This document shows, piece by piece, positions 5,594 through 6,822 of a stretch of 6,822 nucleotides of DNA. This stretch comes from Thermomicrobiaceae bacterium (GTDB lineage Bacteria > Chloroflexota > Chloroflexia > Thermomicrobiales > Thermomicrobiaceae). The notes under the pieces were generated by a model. That model did not search any database. It was not told the DNA's origin and saw only the letters and a list, made by a program, of their open reading frames with translations. Both the position numbers and the translations under genes were made by a program. The stretch's first letter is position 1. Each line of letters opens with the position of its first letter. Where the stretch lies: contig JAICWZ010000102.1 of assembly GCA_025966355.1 (NCBI GenBank), positions 1-6,822 on the forward strand. The letters are read 5' to 3'.

Positions 5594-5860
5594 CTACAGT
5601 AAACCGACGCGTTTCAGGATCTGCGCCACATTGATCGACCAGCCGACTCCGAAAAACTGCGGCGTGAAGATGCGTTCGTCGTCCGGATTCCAGTAGCGTT
5701 CTTTGAAGCGCTCGACGGTCGGCATCCGAAAATCGTACGGGAAGATTGCGATGCTTCCCGTCCAGGTTCGCTCATCGGCCGGACGTCGGATCTGGTCGGC
5801 AAGGGCCGCTCCCAGCAGCAGAAAACTGAAATTCCGAACGAACTGTGACAGCCGCTTCAT
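5594..5860 (-). CDS. DUF5808 domain-containing protein
   Basis: An 88-residue protein. Residues 31-85 match the DUF5808 pattern: RTWTGSIAIFPYDFRMPTVE, then ERYWNPDDERIFTPQFFGVGWSIN. Aromatic and proline positions (WTG, PYDFR, WNPDD, FTP, GVGW) are the recognisable core. The domain's biochemical role is unknown to me. In related organisms it often accompanies membrane proteins. The N-terminus (FVRNFSFLLLGAALADQI, 7-24) is hydrophobic and may be a membrane anchor. The ATG at 5860 is preceded by AAGGGG with a 4-base spacer. An in-frame start at 6019 would overlap the upstream amidohydrolase by over 130 bases and is rejected. The gene lies 25 bases downstream of the amidohydrolase stop, so the two are probably co-transcribed. 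Confidence 0.85.
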   Translation of the reverse strand: MKRLSQFVRNFSFLLLGAALADQIRRPADERTWTGSIAIFPYDFRMPTVERFKERYWNPDDERIFTPQFFGVGWSINVAQILKRVGLL

Positions 5861-5885
5861 GATGCCCCTTTTCGTTGTTGTTGCC

Positions 5886-6822
5886 TCAAGCCGGTCGCTC
5901 GTACACCCATTCGCCGGCGAGCATCGTTCGTTCGACGCGCGTATCGCGCAGCCCGGTCGCATCAACCTCCAGCGGATCACGATCGACCTGTACAAGATCG
6001 GCAACTTTGCCCGCTTCAAGCGAACCGCGTTGGGTGGTCAGCCCGAGCGCGTGGGCGCCGCCGATCGTATAGCTGCGCAGAGCCTCTCGAACATCGATCG
6101 CCTCGCTGAGATCGAATTGGCGGCCGGTAATCGTCCGACGCGCAACGGCGGCGTACATGCCGACCCACGGGTTGAAATCGGCGATCGGTGAATCCGAGCT
6201 GCCGGCCAACGGCACTCCGGCCCGCAGGTAACTTGCCATCGGCAAGGCGCGTGCCGCCCGTTCTTCACCGAGACTCGTCACAAAGCTTTCGCCGAGATGC
6301 ACGATGAACGGATTGCTGACGAGCGCCGGTATTTTGTGTTCCCCCATCAGGCGGATCGTCTCCTCGGATGGCACATAGGCGTGATGCACGCGATGACTGA
6401 GCCGTGGGTTCGGATTCGCCGTCTGCGCGGCGATCATGGCGCGAACCGCCAGATCCTGCGCCGCGTCGCCGCAGGTGTGCGTGTCGATCGAAAAGCCGAG
6501 ATCGTGTACCCAACGGACGAGACCGGGATACGCCTCCGGATCGACGGCCCATTGGCCGAAGTTCTCGGGTTCATTGGCGTAGGGTTGACTCATGCGCGCC
6601 GTGCGATCACCGACGCCACCGTCGAGCATGAATTTGACGCCACCGATGCGCAAGATGTCGTTGCCGAAGCCGCCATAAACACCCATCTCGCTGATCCAAC
6701 GCTTCAGTTCGGGCTCGCGACTGGCCGGAACGAAGCCCCAGGCGCCAAGGAGCATATCGGTGCGGACGGTCAACCGGCCGCTCTCATGCGCAGCCTGATA
6801 GGCGCGCAATTCCTTCGGCCCC
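5886..6822 (-). CDS. Amidohydrolase family protein (amidohydrolase_3, YtcJ-like), 5' end outside the window
   Basis: The C-terminal 311 residues of a metal-dependent hydrolase; the frame stays open to the right edge, so the N-terminal part with the first HxH motif is missing. The visible portion has the family's hallmarks, numbered from the first whole codon. They are VKFMLDGGVGDRTARM with Lys62/63-region and Asp67, THTCGD with His115 where most members have HAIGD, and RLSHRVHHAY with His143. Further on are GSSDSPIADFNPW with Asp210, AVARRT, and the closing RGSLEAGKVADLVQVDRDPL. YtcJ-like enzymes hydrolyse amide or carbamate bonds in small molecules; the substrate here is unknown. The TTG at 6809 is internal, since the frame upstream (GPKEL) continues the homology. 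The stop lies 25 bases before the DUF5808 gene. Overall family confidence is high. Confidence 0.92.
   Translation of the reverse strand, partial: GPKELRAYQAAHESGRLTVRTDMLLGAWGFVPASREPELKRWISEMGVYGGFGNDILRIGGVKFMLDGGVGDRTARMSQPYANEPENFGQWAVDPEAYPGLVRWVHDLGFSIDTHTCGDAAQDLAVRAMIAAQTANPNPRLSHRVHHAYVPSEETIRLMGEHKIPALVSNPFIVHLGESFVTSLGEERAARALPMASYLRAGVPLAGSSDSPIADFNPWVGMYAAVARRTITGRQFDLSEAIDVREALRSYTIGGAHALGLTTQRGSLEAGKVADLVQVDRDPLEVDATGLRDTRVERTMLAGEWVYERPA

Noticed and set aside
5861..6019. Longer DUF5808 start at 6019
   Set aside because: It would overlap the amidohydrolase coding region by over 130 bases and has no ribosome site, while the ATG at 5860 has AAGGGG.
1..6822. CRISPR array, insertion sequence, tRNA, rRNA or phage genes
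   Set aside because: No regularly spaced direct repeats, transposase motifs, terminal inverted repeats flanking a gene, or tRNA-like cloverleaf was seen on either strand.

Overview
The window is GC-rich chromosomal DNA with dense, mostly housekeeping-type genes. Several features suggest a Chloroflexota bacterium, possibly Thermomicrobia-like. They are a DUF951 small zinc-ribbon-like protein, a YggT-family protein, a DUF5808 protein, TTG starts with good Shine-Dalgarno sites, and high GC third positions that create long antisense shadow frames. The lineage is an inference from gene content, and no rRNA or marker gene is present to confirm it.

Layout. Bases 1-608 hold a type II toxin-antitoxin module on the minus strand: an AbrB-type antitoxin followed, with an ATGA overlap, by a PIN-domain toxin cut off by the left edge. 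A recognisable promoter with a perfect palindrome over its -10 box precedes it. Bases 609-642 are a strong GC hairpin separating it from the next minus-strand unit. That unit (651-2704) is a two-gene operon: a D-isomer-specific 2-hydroxyacid dehydrogenase followed by an M42-family metallo-aminopeptidase. Bases 2705-2945 are a divergent promoter region. A small YggT-family membrane protein is encoded on the plus strand (2946-3200) and ends at a bidirectional terminator (3226-3259).

Convergent with it on the minus strand is an unrecognised six-helix membrane protein (3302-3898). It is divergently transcribed from a DUF951 gene (4025-4246), which overlaps by 4 bases an MFS_3-type transporter (4243-5589). 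The transporter ends 4 bases from the stop codon of a convergent minus-strand DUF5808 gene (5594-5860). That gene lies downstream of an amidohydrolase of the YtcJ-like amidohydrolase_3 family (5886 to beyond the right edge).

How they work together. The toxin-antitoxin pair is a self-contained autoregulated module. The dehydrogenase and peptidase are probably co-transcribed but have no obvious shared pathway. DUF951 and the transporter are probably translationally coupled. I see no insertion sequence, CRISPR array, tRNA, rRNA or phage gene, and no convincing evidence of a wholly new system. The most interesting points are the toxin-antitoxin operator architecture, the DUF951-transporter coupling, the amidohydrolase-DUF5808 pair, the unknown six-helix membrane protein, and a shared TGCTA extended -10 in three promoters.
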